Assembly (NCBI RefSeq): GCF_017776525.1 | Contig: NZ_JACVEW010000009.1 | Span: 62,001-126,000 of the forward strand | Direction of reading: 5' to 3' | DNA length: 64,000 bases | From: Marinobacterium alkalitolerans | GTDB taxonomy: Bacteria; Pseudomonadota; Gammaproteobacteria; Pseudomonadales; Balneatricaceae | In this document: positions 36,385-44,410 of the stretch, in pieces | How positions within the stretch are numbered: position 1 is the first letter of the stretch | Layout of the letters: each line of letters begins with the position of its first letter | Position numbers and translations under genes: made by a program | Notes under the pieces: model-generated | The model's input: only the letters and a program-made list of their open reading frames with translations | Told to the model about the DNA's origin: nothing | Databases searched by the model: none

Positions 36385-37509
36385 CTACTCCATGCCCTCG
36401 ATGTCCTCTTCCGAGATGTAACCGACGGTTTCGTTCATCATGTACTTCAGCTGCAGGTCGAAGATGGCACGGGCATCCTCATCCTTGTTGGCCCACTTGT
36501 ACCAGATCGGGATGGCAGCCTTACGGAAGCGCATCAGATCGTCCTGGCTAAGCCGCGACACGGTGTCGCCTGCTTCCTTGAACTTCTCCATCGCTTCGAT
36601 GTTGCGCTGCTGGATTGTCAGATAGTGACGCTGGGAGTAGTTGCGCACCTGTTCCTCGACAATCTTCTGCAGCTTGGGATCCAGGTTGTTCCAGGCCCGC
36701 ATGTTGACGGTCAGGTCCATCAGGTCCACCGGCTGGTAGATCGACATCACCCCCGGCGGTCCGAACAGGATGTAATCGGTCACCTGAGAAAAACCAAGCT
36801 CCCAGTTCACCGCAGGACCTACGTAGTCCGCCGCGTCGATGGTGCCTTTCTCCAGCGCCGGGAAGATATCGGACCCCGGCAGACTCACCGTTGACACGCC
36901 AAACTGCTGGAACACCTCTGCCACCATGCCGCCGGGCACGCGGATCTTCATGCCGTTCAGGTCATCAAGGCTGTTGACCGGCTTTTTGGAGTGGATGATG
37001 TTGGCATCGTGCTGGATCGGGCCGACATAGAACAAACCGAACTTCTTGTAGATCTCACGGGTTTTTTCCAGCATGCCCATGGAGTAGAACATGGTGTCCC
37101 ACTGGTGCGGCTGGTCGGGGCCGGCCGGATAGGAGGACAGGAACACTGATGCCGGAATTTTACCGGACCAGTACAGCGTGAACGGATTCATCCCCTGGAG
37201 GACGCCATTACGCACCGCATCAAACAGCGCGTTGTTATCGGCAGCGACCGATTTGGCCGGGAAGGGCTTGAAGATCAACTCGCCGTTGGTCTTCTCTTCC
37301 ATTTCATTGCACCACTCTTCAAACAGGCGGTAGCCCACGGTGCCCGCATCCCAGACCGACTGGATCTTCCAGGTCTGGGCCGCTTGTGCCGGTGTCGCAG
37401 CCAGCATCGACGTGCCGGCAACCAGTGCGCCAGCCAGCGCGACAGACTTCATGAATCCGCGTCTGGGCTTAAAGCCCTCCACGGAAGCATTCTCATCGTG
37501 TTTGCTCAT
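36385..37509 (-). CDS. TRAP transporter substrate-binding protein (DctP family), Tat-exported
   Basis: 374 residues. Twin-arginine signal KPRRGFMKSVALAGAL (Arg16-Arg17) with cleavage near PAQAA. The mature protein has the DctP fold: WKIQSVWDAGTVGYRLFEEW, GELIFKPFPAKSVAADNNAL, NGMKIRVPGGMVAEVFQQFG, ALEKGTIDAADYVGPAVNW, QVTDYILFGPPG. The conserved Arg that grips the carboxylate is in the KIRVPGG motif. First gene of the operon after the GlcC operator at 37653-37669. Confidence 0.92.
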   Translation of the reverse strand: MSKHDENASVEGFKPRRGFMKSVALAGALVAGTSMLAATPAQAAQTWKIQSVWDAGTVGYRLFEEWCNEMEEKTNGELIFKPFPAKSVAADNNALFDAVRNGVLQGMNPFTLYWSGKIPASVFLSSYPAGPDQPHQWDTMFYSMGMLEKTREIYKKFGLFYVGPIQHDANIIHSKKPVNSLDDLNGMKIRVPGGMVAEVFQQFGVSTVSLPGSDIFPALEKGTIDAADYVGPAVNWELGFSQVTDYILFGPPGVMSIYQPVDLMDLTVNMRAWNNLDPKLQKIVEEQVRNYSQRHYLTIQQRNIEAMEKFKEAGDTVSRLSQDDLMRFRKAAIPIWYKWANKDEDARAIFDLQLKYMMNETVGYISEEDIEGME

Positions 37510-37652
37510 GTTGGTTCTCCATGATTTTTATTGTTCGGGCGGAAAACAGAATGTGGCGGCATATCCGCAGCGCCAGAGCGACGGTCCGTGACTGCCGGGC
37601 AAGCGCGAGGGGAAGCATTGGCGAGGGCTTGAGAAGCGTCCAGCAAAAGCGT

Positions 37653-37669
37653 AACTGGTCGGACCAGTT
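37653..37669. promoter_or_regulatory. FadR/GntR-type operator, TRAP side
   Basis: AACTGGTCGGACCAGTT, a perfect dyad around a central base, of the TGGT-N3-ACCA class typical of FadR-subfamily GntR regulators. It lies 144 bases upstream of dctP and 107 bases before glcC. Confidence 0.8.
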
Positions 37670-37761
37670 TTTTGCGCACAGGCGTGGACGCTGGCAGCTG
37701 AATGGTCGATATTTACTTGAGCAAAGCCCGCCCCCACCGGTTTTCCACAAACAATAACAAC

Positions 37762-37778
37762 AACTGGTTGAACCAGTG
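37762..37778. promoter_or_regulatory. FadR/GntR-type operator overlapping the glcC start
   Basis: AACTGGTTGAACCAGTG repeats the 37653 operator (14 of 17 bases identical) and runs into the first codon of glcC. Binding here would block glcC expression, giving autorepression. Confidence 0.78.
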
Positions 37779-38558
37779 GACAAGATGCCTAACAAACAAC
37801 CCTGTTCGACGGCCCAGTCGATTGCACATCATCTGGAAAAGATGATTCTCGACGGCACCCTTGCACCGGAGCACAAGATCCCTTCCGAACGTCAGCTTTC
37901 CAGCCGGCTCGGCGTCTCGCGTGCCATCGTGCGTGAAGCCCTGCATGAGCTGCATGGGCGGGGCATGATCGAAACCAGCCATGGCAAGGGATCTTTTGTC
38001 ACCTGCGCACTGCCTCAGCTGGAAGATACCAGCCCGCTGATGCAGGCCTTCAGCGGTGACTCCCGCACCCTCTACGACCTGTTCGAGGTGCGGGAGCAGC
38101 TGGAAGGTCAGGCCGCGGCACTGGCGGCCGAGCGCGCGACCGAGATGGATCAGGTCCGCATCACCCGTGCATTTGAAGCGATGGAATCGTCCGACCCGCT
38201 CAGGAACGCCAACCTGGACCACGCCTTTCACAGCGCCATTGTGGAAGCATCCCACAACCCGATTCTGTTACACATTCTGAGCAGCCTGAAAGAGTTGATG
38301 CTGGGCTCGGTGCAGGCATCTGTCATGAACCTCAACCACCGGCAGGCCTTCAAAAAGCAGATCGACAAGCACCATCGCCAGATTTACCACGCCGTCATCA
38401 GCCGCCAGGCGCGCTGGGCACGCAAGGCAGCCATGGCCCATGTGCGGCATGTCTGCGAAGCCCTGCGCCAGATTGAGGAAGATGAGCACCACTTGATTCG
38501 TCACGCCCTGAATGCAGCCAATGAGGAGGAGCCAGCCCTTACCCGGGAAGTGCAGTAG
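37776..38558 (+). CDS. glcC: FadR-family transcriptional regulator, GlcC-like
   Basis: 260 residues. N-terminal GntR winged helix (EHKIPSERQLSSRLGVSRAI, REALHELHGRGMIETSHGKG) and an all-helical FCD ligand domain (TLYDLFEVREQLEGQAAALA, NLDHAFHSAIVEASHNPILL, HHRQIYHAVI, with the metal-ligand His pattern). Glycolate or glyoxylate is the expected effector. The start is taken as GTG at 37776; ATG at 37785 is possible and has GGA four bases upstream. Divergent from the TRAP-glc operon, which it most likely controls. Confidence 0.88.
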   Translation: MDKMPNKQPCSTAQSIAHHLEKMILDGTLAPEHKIPSERQLSSRLGVSRAIVREALHELHGRGMIETSHGKGSFVTCALPQLEDTSPLMQAFSGDSRTLYDLFEVREQLEGQAAALAAERATEMDQVRITRAFEAMESSDPLRNANLDHAFHSAIVEASHNPILLHILSSLKELMLGSVQASVMNLNHRQAFKKQIDKHHRQIYHAVISRQARWARKAAMAHVRHVCEALRQIEEDEHHLIRHALNAANEEEPALTREVQ

Positions 38559-38651
38559 CACATCCATGTCCAGATAAAGGAAGCGCTCTAGAGGCGTTCC
38601 CCATGAGCGACAAAAACACCTCTTTTTTGAGCCTTATCAGGGGTTCCCTGA

Positions 38652-38681
38652 TTGGCAGCTCCATGATTTAGCTGCTAGTAT
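38652..38681 (+). promoter_or_regulatory. Sigma-70-like promoter upstream of the riboswitch
   Basis: TTGGCA (38652-38657) and TAGTAT (38676-38681), 18 bases apart. Transcription would begin about 45 bases before the riboswitch. Confidence 0.55.
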
Positions 38682-38732
38682 GAGCTCAAGTTTATCGGCA
38701 TCCGTTGTCGTAACTTTGCTTTCCAGCGAACG

Positions 38733-38820
38733 AATCTCTCCCGAAAAGGCAACTGCCCGCGTGGCAGGCGCAAAGCCAAGGGCCGAACGGAACGGCTGCC
38801 TGGCTACCGAAAGAGAGATT
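38733..38820 (+). ncRNA. Cyclic-di-GMP-I (GEMM) riboswitch
   Basis: Eight-base closing stem AATCTCTC (38733-38740) with GAGAGATT (38813-38820). Inside are the GEMM hallmarks in order: AAAAGGCAA, stem CTGCC/GGCAG, the invariant GCGCAAAGCC, a stem AGG-GCCG/CGGC-TG-CCT, then TGGCTACCGAA. This matches the consensus (AAAGGCAAACC, then GACGCAAAGCCACGGG..., then CCGGGTTGCCG). The first hairpin loop (CGCGT) is not the usual GNRA tetraloop. No second tandem copy was found. It presumably controls the operon starting at 39244, 423 bases downstream. Confidence 0.85.
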
Positions 38821-39114
38821 CTCCCTAACAGGCCCCTGTATCTGTGGGCATTCCCTGTTCAGTTGTGTACCAGGTTTGAGCGTTTTCGCGCCCTTCCCTG
38901 CATTCGCACGCCCAATTCAGCCCCATGCCGTTGAACACTCTGCTGCCCTGACGGTGGGGACGTCCTTTTGCTATTCTCGCGCCCCTTTCCCGGCCTGACT
39001 CGCCAGACTTGGCTTCAGCAAGCTTTGCAATAGTGTCTCTTTTTGAATACATTATAGTTATTCATGGTACGACATCTGCCTTGCAGATACCTCGCCCCAT
39101 GGACTCTCCAGCGC

Positions 39115-39143
39115 GGTGCCCGGGATGGGCACCTTTCTCCCCT
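39115..39143 (+). terminator. Terminator-like hairpin in the leader
   Basis: GGTGCCC (39115-39121) and GGGCACC (39127-39133) form a perfect 7-base stem with loop GGGAT, followed by TTTCTCCCCT. It may be the expression platform or an independent attenuator. The U-tract is weak. Confidence 0.45.
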
Positions 39144-39243
39144 CGCCTTCATACACCATTCAGCCGTCTCATCGCAGACTTCGCACCGCCCTGATATGAG
39201 CACTTGATGCAACTGCGAACCTTCGTGACTTCGAGAGACCCGA

Positions 39244-40038
39244 ATGCGCTTTATCCACACCCCAAAACATCGCTCTGCCGTACTCATTGTGCTTGCTGTT
39301 CTGACCAGTGCCTGCAGTCATGACCGCTACCTGTTCATGGAAAAGGCCCAACTGACTCAGCTCCAGCAGCAGGTCGATCAACACCAGCACCAGCTTGATC
39401 GCCTGATGGCCGAGAACCAGCGTCAGATCGAACAACTCGAGCATGCTCAGGCCCTGCGTCATCAATCAGTGATGCACTCCCTCGAGCAGCAAACCGAGTC
39501 AATACAGGCACTTGAAGGCTCAGACAAGCGCTATACCTCGCCTTACCGGTCGGACTTCACCGCATCCGGCGAGCAGACCCGACTACATCAAGGCAAGCAG
39601 ATAGTGGGTGAAGTCGAACCGGTGTTCCTGGCCATACCCGGCGTGATCTATTCAGCCCGCATCGACAGCGGCGCTACTACCTCTTCTTTGGATGCCGCCA
39701 ACATCACTCGATTCGAGCGCGATGGCGAAACCTGGGTCCGCTTCGATATCCGCCACCCCGAGAGCGAGGCGCTGATCACCGTGGAACGCGCGCTGGTGCG
39801 TACCGCACGCATCCTGCAGGCCGATAGCCAAACGCCGGAGGAGCGCCCCGTTGTCAGGTTGCCTTTCGTGCTGGGCAACCATCGCCAAAGTGCCGAGTTC
39901 ACCCTGAATGACCGCGAGCATCTGACCTACCCCCTCCTGATCGGGCGCAATGTGCTGAAAGACGTCATGTTGATCGACGTGGGACAAACGCACATGACCC
40001 GCCTCCCGGACGCCCTCACCCAACAGGAGGCACCATGA
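39244..40038 (+). CDS. Lipoprotein retropepsin-like protease (RimB/Zn_protease family)
   Basis: 264 residues. Lipobox LTSAC puts the lipidated Cys at residue 24. A Gln-rich coiled coil follows (about 32-92, QLQQQVDQHQHQLDRL). The C-terminal half is a retropepsin-like aspartic-protease domain of the Zn_protease/RimB family: ARIDSGATTSSLDA, with catalytic Asp141 in DSGA, and LLIGRNVLKDVMLIDV. The family name Zn_protease is historical. It is the first gene of a three-gene operon with an inactive transglutaminase/7TM protein and an ATP-grasp ligase. A proteolytic role in the periplasm is expected; substrate unknown. Confidence 0.87.
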   Translation: MRFIHTPKHRSAVLIVLAVLTSACSHDRYLFMEKAQLTQLQQQVDQHQHQLDRLMAENQRQIEQLEHAQALRHQSVMHSLEQQTESIQALEGSDKRYTSPYRSDFTASGEQTRLHQGKQIVGEVEPVFLAIPGVIYSARIDSGATTSSLDAANITRFERDGETWVRFDIRHPESEALITVERALVRTARILQADSQTPEERPVVRLPFVLGNHRQSAEFTLNDREHLTYPLLIGRNVLKDVMLIDVGQTHMTRLPDALTQQEAP

Positions 40039-41555
40039 GACAGTATTCCAGAACCCCCTTCAGAATCGGTATTGGCCTGTTGATTCTGGCGGGCGTTTCG
40101 CTGGCCACCATCCGCCATCTGGAACTGGGCGTGCCCTGGTGGCCCGGTGAGCAGCGACCGGTCTGGCGGGTGGAAGCCCGGGTTGATTTCCAGGCCTCAG
40201 GTGAGCCTGTCAGTGTTCGCCTGAATATTCCGGATCAGCCTCCGGGCTTTCGGATACTCACCGAACAGGCGACTTCGCCCGGCTACGGTTTTACCCTGCA
40301 GGAACAGCAGGGCGAGCGCTTTGCCCAGTGGGATATTCGGCAGGCGGAGGGCCCTCAGACCCTGTTCTTCAAAACCCGGCTGCTGCCCGAACCGCAAGCA
40401 GCACAGGACAGGGAGTCCGAGCTGCCGACGGCGTCTCAAGTGTTTCTTGAGGAGCCATCCGCCACGGCCGCCCGCGCCCTGCTGACACAGGCTCAGGCAC
40501 AGTCCAGCGGGCCTGCCAGTCTGGCGCGCGCACTGATTCGACAACTCACGCGGGCCACACCCGACCAAAACGCACAGCTTTTGCTGGACCATGCCGCTCT
40601 TGCGGAGACGCTGGCGCAACTGCTGAACCATGCCGGTATTCCGGCACGCCTGGTCGACGGCCTGGTACTGGAAGATGCCCGCCGCCAACAGCGCCTGCTC
40701 CCCTGGCTGCAGATCCATGATGGCAATCACTGGATCACCTTTAACCCGCGCACGGGCGAGCAGGGTGTTCCTGAACAGGTGCTGCTGTGGCGTCAGGCGC
40801 GGGGGCCTGTGCTTGAAGTGGTCGGTGGGCAGGATTCACAGGTGCGTTTTTCCATGCTGCGCCAGACCCTCCCGGCCACCCAGGTTGGGCAGGCCACGGC
40901 AACCGGGAGTGTCATGACTGCCTTGAGCCTCTACCAGCTGCCGGTGGAACAACAGGGCATGTTCAGGCTGCTTCTGCTGATGCCCTTCGGGGCGCTGGTG
41001 GTGTGCGTTTTACGTATTCTGATCGGCATTCGCACTGCCGGCACCTTCATGCCGGTTCTGATCGCCGTGGCCTTTGTACAAACCTCGCTGCTGCCGGGGC
41101 TGGCGGCATTTCTCAGCCTGATTACGCTGGGACTGCTGCTGCGGGGTTACCTGTCCAGCCTGAACCTGCTGCTGGTCTCACGCATCTCCGCCATGATTGT
41201 GCTGGTCCTGTTCCTGACCGCCGCGCTCAGCCTGATCGGCTATCACATGGGCTTCAGCACCGGCATGACGCTGACCTTCTTCCCGATGGTCATTCTGGCC
41301 TGGACCATCGAGCGCATGTCGATTCTATGGGACGAGGAAGGGCCGCACGAAGTCTTTATTCAGGGCGGTGGCAGCCTGCTGGTCGCAATACTGGCCTACC
41401 TGATCATGAGTGCCCCTCTGGCCGAGCACCTGAGCTTCAATTTCCCCGAACTTCACCTGGTGGTGCTGGGGCTCATTCTGTTGCTGGGACAGTACACCGG
41501 CTACAAACTGACGGAACTGCGCCGTTTTGCGCCGATGCGGAGGTATTCCACATGA
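40035..41555 (+). CDS. Inactive transglutaminase fused to seven membrane helices
   Basis: 506 residues. One N-terminal membrane helix (about 10-26), a large periplasmic part (about 30-290) with a transglutaminase-like region (LAETLAQLLNHAGIPARLVD, WLQIHDGNHWITFNPRTG) lacking the catalytic Cys, then six helices (about 310-490; MFRLLLLMPFGALVVCVLRI, GTFMPVLIAVAFVQTS, RISAMIVLVLFLTAALSLIG, GMTLTFFPMVILAWTIERMS). This is the Transglut_i_TM plus 7TM_transglut architecture. It overlaps both neighbours by 4 bases, so the three proteins are made together. Probably a scaffold or peptide handler rather than an enzyme. Confidence 0.88.
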   Translation: MRQYSRTPFRIGIGLLILAGVSLATIRHLELGVPWWPGEQRPVWRVEARVDFQASGEPVSVRLNIPDQPPGFRILTEQATSPGYGFTLQEQQGERFAQWDIRQAEGPQTLFFKTRLLPEPQAAQDRESELPTASQVFLEEPSATAARALLTQAQAQSSGPASLARALIRQLTRATPDQNAQLLLDHAALAETLAQLLNHAGIPARLVDGLVLEDARRQQRLLPWLQIHDGNHWITFNPRTGEQGVPEQVLLWRQARGPVLEVVGGQDSQVRFSMLRQTLPATQVGQATATGSVMTALSLYQLPVEQQGMFRLLLLMPFGALVVCVLRILIGIRTAGTFMPVLIAVAFVQTSLLPGLAAFLSLITLGLLLRGYLSSLNLLLVSRISAMIVLVLFLTAALSLIGYHMGFSTGMTLTFFPMVILAWTIERMSILWDEEGPHEVFIQGGGSLLVAILAYLIMSAPLAEHLSFNFPELHLVVLGLILLLGQYTGYKLTELRRFAPMRRYST

Positions 41556-42556
41556 TGCGATGGATCCGGCCCCGAGCGCTGCAGCAGCAGGGCATGCTCA
41601 GCATGAACCAACGCAATATCGACTATATCGGGCGCTACAACGACCGCCGCGCCTACCCACTGGTGGATAACAAGCTCAAGACCAAAACGCTGGCTGACAC
41701 CTGGGACGTGCCCAGCCCGGCCCTGCTTCAGGTTGTAAAAGCCCAGCATGAGATTCACCAGTTTCTGGACTATGTGGCAGCACTGGACGGTTTTGCCATC
41801 AAGCCGGCCAAGGGCTCCGGCGGCAAGGGAATTCTGGTGATTGCCGGTCGAGAGGGTAACGACTTCATCAAGCCCTCCGGCAGCCGCGTCAGCCTGATCG
41901 ATATCGAACGTCACCTGTCCAATATTCTCGCCGGCCTCTATTCGTTGGGCGGCTCACCGGATGTGGCCATTATCGAAGCTCTGGTCAGAGCAGATCCCCT
42001 TCTGTCGCGCTACTCCCATCAGGGCGTACCGGATATTCGGGTACTGGTGTTCAAGGGCTACCCGGTGATGGCCATGCTGCGTTTGGCCACCGCCGCGTCC
42101 GATGGCAAGGCCAATCTGCACCAGGGAGCCGTGGGGGTCGGGCTCAACCTTGCCAACGGCCACGCACTGAACGCGGTCCAGTTTGACCAGCCCATCGAGC
42201 AACACCCGGACACGGGGCTTCCGTTAAAGGATATTCACATCACCCAGTGGGCGTATCTGCTGACAATGGCCAGCCGCTGCTACGAAGCAACCGGCCTGGG
42301 CTACATGGGGGTCGATCTGGTGGTGGATGCATTTCAGGGCCCGCTGCTGCTGGAGCTCAATGCCCGGCCGGGGCTGGCCATTCAGATCGCCAACGGTGAA
42401 GGCCTGCTGCCACGGCTCAACGCCGTTGAAGCGCTTCCACGTCCACACCTGACACCCGAAGCACGCGTGGCCTGGGCCAGAGAGCAGGCGGCCCCCTCAG
42501 CAAGCGGTGTTCTGTGCAGCCGGCCGAGCACCAGACGTGACGGGGTGCCGGCCTGA
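41552..42556 (+). CDS. ATP-grasp alpha-L-glutamate ligase-like protein
   Basis: 334 residues starting at ATGATGCG, in the 4-base overlap with the preceding stop. ATP-grasp motifs: FAIKPAKGSGGKGILVI (P-loop-like lysine region), RVLVFKGYPVMAMLRLAT, GLGYMGVDLVVDAFQGPLLL and ELNARPGLAIQIANGEGLL (metal-binding Glu and Asn). It is most like the RimK-related alpha-L-glutamate ligase-like family that travels with the 7TM transglutaminase. It is cytosolic and is expected to join an amino acid to an acceptor using ATP. Acceptor unknown. The C-terminus is followed by an MFS gene on the other strand. Confidence 0.9.
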   Translation: MMRWIRPRALQQQGMLSMNQRNIDYIGRYNDRRAYPLVDNKLKTKTLADTWDVPSPALLQVVKAQHEIHQFLDYVAALDGFAIKPAKGSGGKGILVIAGREGNDFIKPSGSRVSLIDIERHLSNILAGLYSLGGSPDVAIIEALVRADPLLSRYSHQGVPDIRVLVFKGYPVMAMLRLATAASDGKANLHQGAVGVGLNLANGHALNAVQFDQPIEQHPDTGLPLKDIHITQWAYLLTMASRCYEATGLGYMGVDLVVDAFQGPLLLELNARPGLAIQIANGEGLLPRLNAVEALPRPHLTPEARVAWAREQAAPSASGVLCSRPSTRRDGVPA

Positions 42557-42561
42557 TGCCG

Positions 42562-43779
42562 CTAGAGCAACCGCGCCACGCGACTGACCAGAACAGCCCC
42601 AAGTACCGAGAGCAGACCGGTCGCCAGCCAGGTGAGCTGCCAGCCCCCGGCCCAAACCGCCAGCGCCCCAATGGCCGGAGGCGCAATGAACTGTCCCAGT
42701 GCCGACAGCTGCAGCATCCAGCCCACGCAGGTAGACACCACCGAGCTGTCGGGGGCCAGCCGAACGGCCAGTGAAAACAGTACGCCCGGAATCACCCCGC
42801 TGACGGATGAAAACACCAGCACCGCGGCATACCGCACCCAGGGCCACTGGGCGGTCATATCCGAGAATGCGACCCAGGTGGTCAGGCTCATCACCGCAAA
42901 ACCGCCGTACAGCAGCGCGCGTGAACTCATGCCCGCCTGCAGCAGACGCCCGGACGCCGCATTGCCGACCACGTTGGCGGCCGCGGCCATCGCGGTCAGT
43001 ACGCCCACCAGTGCCCCTTCAATTCCGGCCTGTGTATAAATCGAAGGCAGGAACCCGATCACCGACAGCCACTGGCCGGAGTACATGGGGAAAATCAGGG
43101 CAACCAGCCAGGGACCGGGACTGCTCAGAGTCAGACGCAGGCGCGCCAACAGAGTACGCAGGCCGGACAGCGGGGCACCTGCATGAGGGTTGTGCTCTGA
43201 GGGGTCCGGCGGTACTTTCAGGAACAGCCAGCCCCACATCAGCAGCGTGATACCGGCAATGAGCCACCACCAGCCCTGCCAGCCCAGCTGTGCCAGCATC
43301 CAGGGCCCGACCAGCAGGCCGGTACCGGTACCAAAACCCATGTAGCAGCCCCACCAGCCCAGACGCACACTCAGCTTTTCGGGCACCACCAGACGCCGAA
43401 TCAGTCCGGGCCCGGTCAGCGTCACCAGCAAGAAGCCGGTGCCTTCCAGCCCTCTCAAGATCAGCAGCTCGGCTGCAGAACCCGCAAAACCACCCAGCGT
43501 ACTGCACAGCACCAGCACCATCAGGCCAGTCAACATGCTGCGACGCAGGCCGGCACTGTCGGCCAGCACACCGATCAAGGCTCCGGCCAGCATGCCGGCA
43601 AGCTGAACCAGCGAGAGCAGAAAACCGGCCTGTACCAGGCTGACGCCCAGCTCTTGCTGGAGTACGGGAATGGCGGGCGGAAGTTTGCCGATATGGAGTG
43701 CAGCCGTGATGCCCGCCAGCATCACGATCATTTCAGGCGCAAAACGGCGCGGGGCCTCAGAGGGTGTGTTCAAAAGCAT
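42562..43779 (-). CDS. Major facilitator superfamily transporter
   Basis: 405 residues, about 12 membrane helices. The typical MFS loop motifs are present: LVQAGFLLSLVQLAGMLAGA, LADSAGLRRSMLTGLMVL, PEKLSVRLGWWGCYMGFGTG, and a second half with SGQWLSVIGFLPSIYTQAG and GVIPGVLFSLAVRLAPDS. Resembles CynX/NimT-type carriers. No substrate can be named. Convergent with the ATP-grasp gene (5 bases between stops) and divergent from the glutathione peroxidase. Confidence 0.88.
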   Translation of the reverse strand: MLLNTPSEAPRRFAPEMIVMLAGITAALHIGKLPPAIPVLQQELGVSLVQAGFLLSLVQLAGMLAGALIGVLADSAGLRRSMLTGLMVLVLCSTLGGFAGSAAELLILRGLEGTGFLLVTLTGPGLIRRLVVPEKLSVRLGWWGCYMGFGTGTGLLVGPWMLAQLGWQGWWWLIAGITLLMWGWLFLKVPPDPSEHNPHAGAPLSGLRTLLARLRLTLSSPGPWLVALIFPMYSGQWLSVIGFLPSIYTQAGIEGALVGVLTAMAAAANVVGNAASGRLLQAGMSSRALLYGGFAVMSLTTWVAFSDMTAQWPWVRYAAVLVFSSVSGVIPGVLFSLAVRLAPDSSVVSTCVGWMLQLSALGQFIAPPAIGALAVWAGGWQLTWLATGLLSVLGAVLVSRVARLL

Positions 43780-43867
43780 GCCTGCGGGTAAAAGCCTTCA
43801 TTGTACGCCCGCGCCGGTATTGAACCAAAGCCCGCGCACTGCGTATGAGGGCAAAAAGGAGCCCGAT

Positions 43868-44410
43868 ATGAAACGCTTACTGACCTCTTTGTGTGGATTG
43901 TTGATCAGCCAGCAGGCCCTGGCCGTCGAACCCGATACCGATGCCCTGTTCAATCATCAGCTCAAACGGCTGCACGCCAGCGAGCAGGTTGACTTGAGAG
44001 CGGCCTTTGCCGGCAAGCCGATGCTGGTGGTGAATACGGCCAGCTTCTGCGGGTTTACCGGCCAGTTCGAGGGCCTTGAAGCCCTGCACCAGCAATACCG
44101 GGACAGAGGGTTGAAGGTGGTCGGATTCCCCTCCAACGACTTCTTCCAGGAGTCCGGCAACGAAGCCAAGACCGCGGAGGTCTGCTTCGTCAATTATGGC
44201 GTCAGTTTCGACATGTTCAGCCCGATCAAGGTGCGAGGCAGTGATGCACACCCGATTTTCAAGGAGATCGCCCGCCAAAGCGATACTCCGCCGCGCTGGA
44301 ACTTCTACAAATACGTGATTGATCGTGACGGCAAGGTAACCGCAGCATTCTCCAGCATGACCGCGCCCGATGACCCGGAACTGCTGAAAGCAATCGAGCA
44401 GGTGCTTTGA
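43868..44410 (+). CDS. Exported glutathione peroxidase family protein
   Basis: 180 residues from the ATG with AAGGAG 7 bases upstream. Signal peptide (about 1-19, ends QQALA), so it acts in the periplasm. Peroxidase domain: VVNTASFCGFTGQFEGLEAL (catalytic Cys61, then the conserved Gln region) and PPRWNFYKYVIDRDGKVTAA (Trp-Asn-Phe). The usual FPCNQFGGQEP segment reads FPSNDFFQESG, so the resolving-type Cys and one Gln are changed. Reduces hydroperoxides, probably with thioredoxin-like donors. Its stop abuts that of rnz. Confidence 0.9.
   Translation: MKRLLTSLCGLLISQQALAVEPDTDALFNHQLKRLHASEQVDLRAAFAGKPMLVVNTASFCGFTGQFEGLEALHQQYRDRGLKVVGFPSNDFFQESGNEAKTAEVCFVNYGVSFDMFSPIKVRGSDAHPIFKEIARQSDTPPRWNFYKYVIDRDGKVTAAFSSMTAPDDPELLKAIEQVL

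Larger units (their letters stand above)
38559..39243 (+). other. Long untranslated leader region before the retropepsin operon
   Basis: About 685 bases without a credible gene. It holds a sigma-70-like promoter (38652-38681), a cyclic-di-GMP-I riboswitch (38733-38820), and a terminator-like hairpin (39115-39133). Short open frames here overlap the RNA elements, lack ribosome sites and have no protein-like composition. The remaining 290 bases between riboswitch and hairpin show no feature I could identify. Confidence 0.6.

Noticed and set aside
38821..39243. A second, tandem cyclic-di-GMP riboswitch.
   Set aside because: No GCAAAGCC core or GGCAAACC motif was found in this stretch.
38680..39287. 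Short open frames in the region before the retropepsin gene.
   Set aside because: They run across the riboswitch or hairpin and lack ribosome sites, signal peptides or recognisable domains.
41003..41551. Extension of the ATP-grasp protein upstream to 41003.
   Set aside because: The added sequence lies entirely within the transglutaminase/7TM gene in another frame and has no family match; the ATG in the 4-base overlap is natural.
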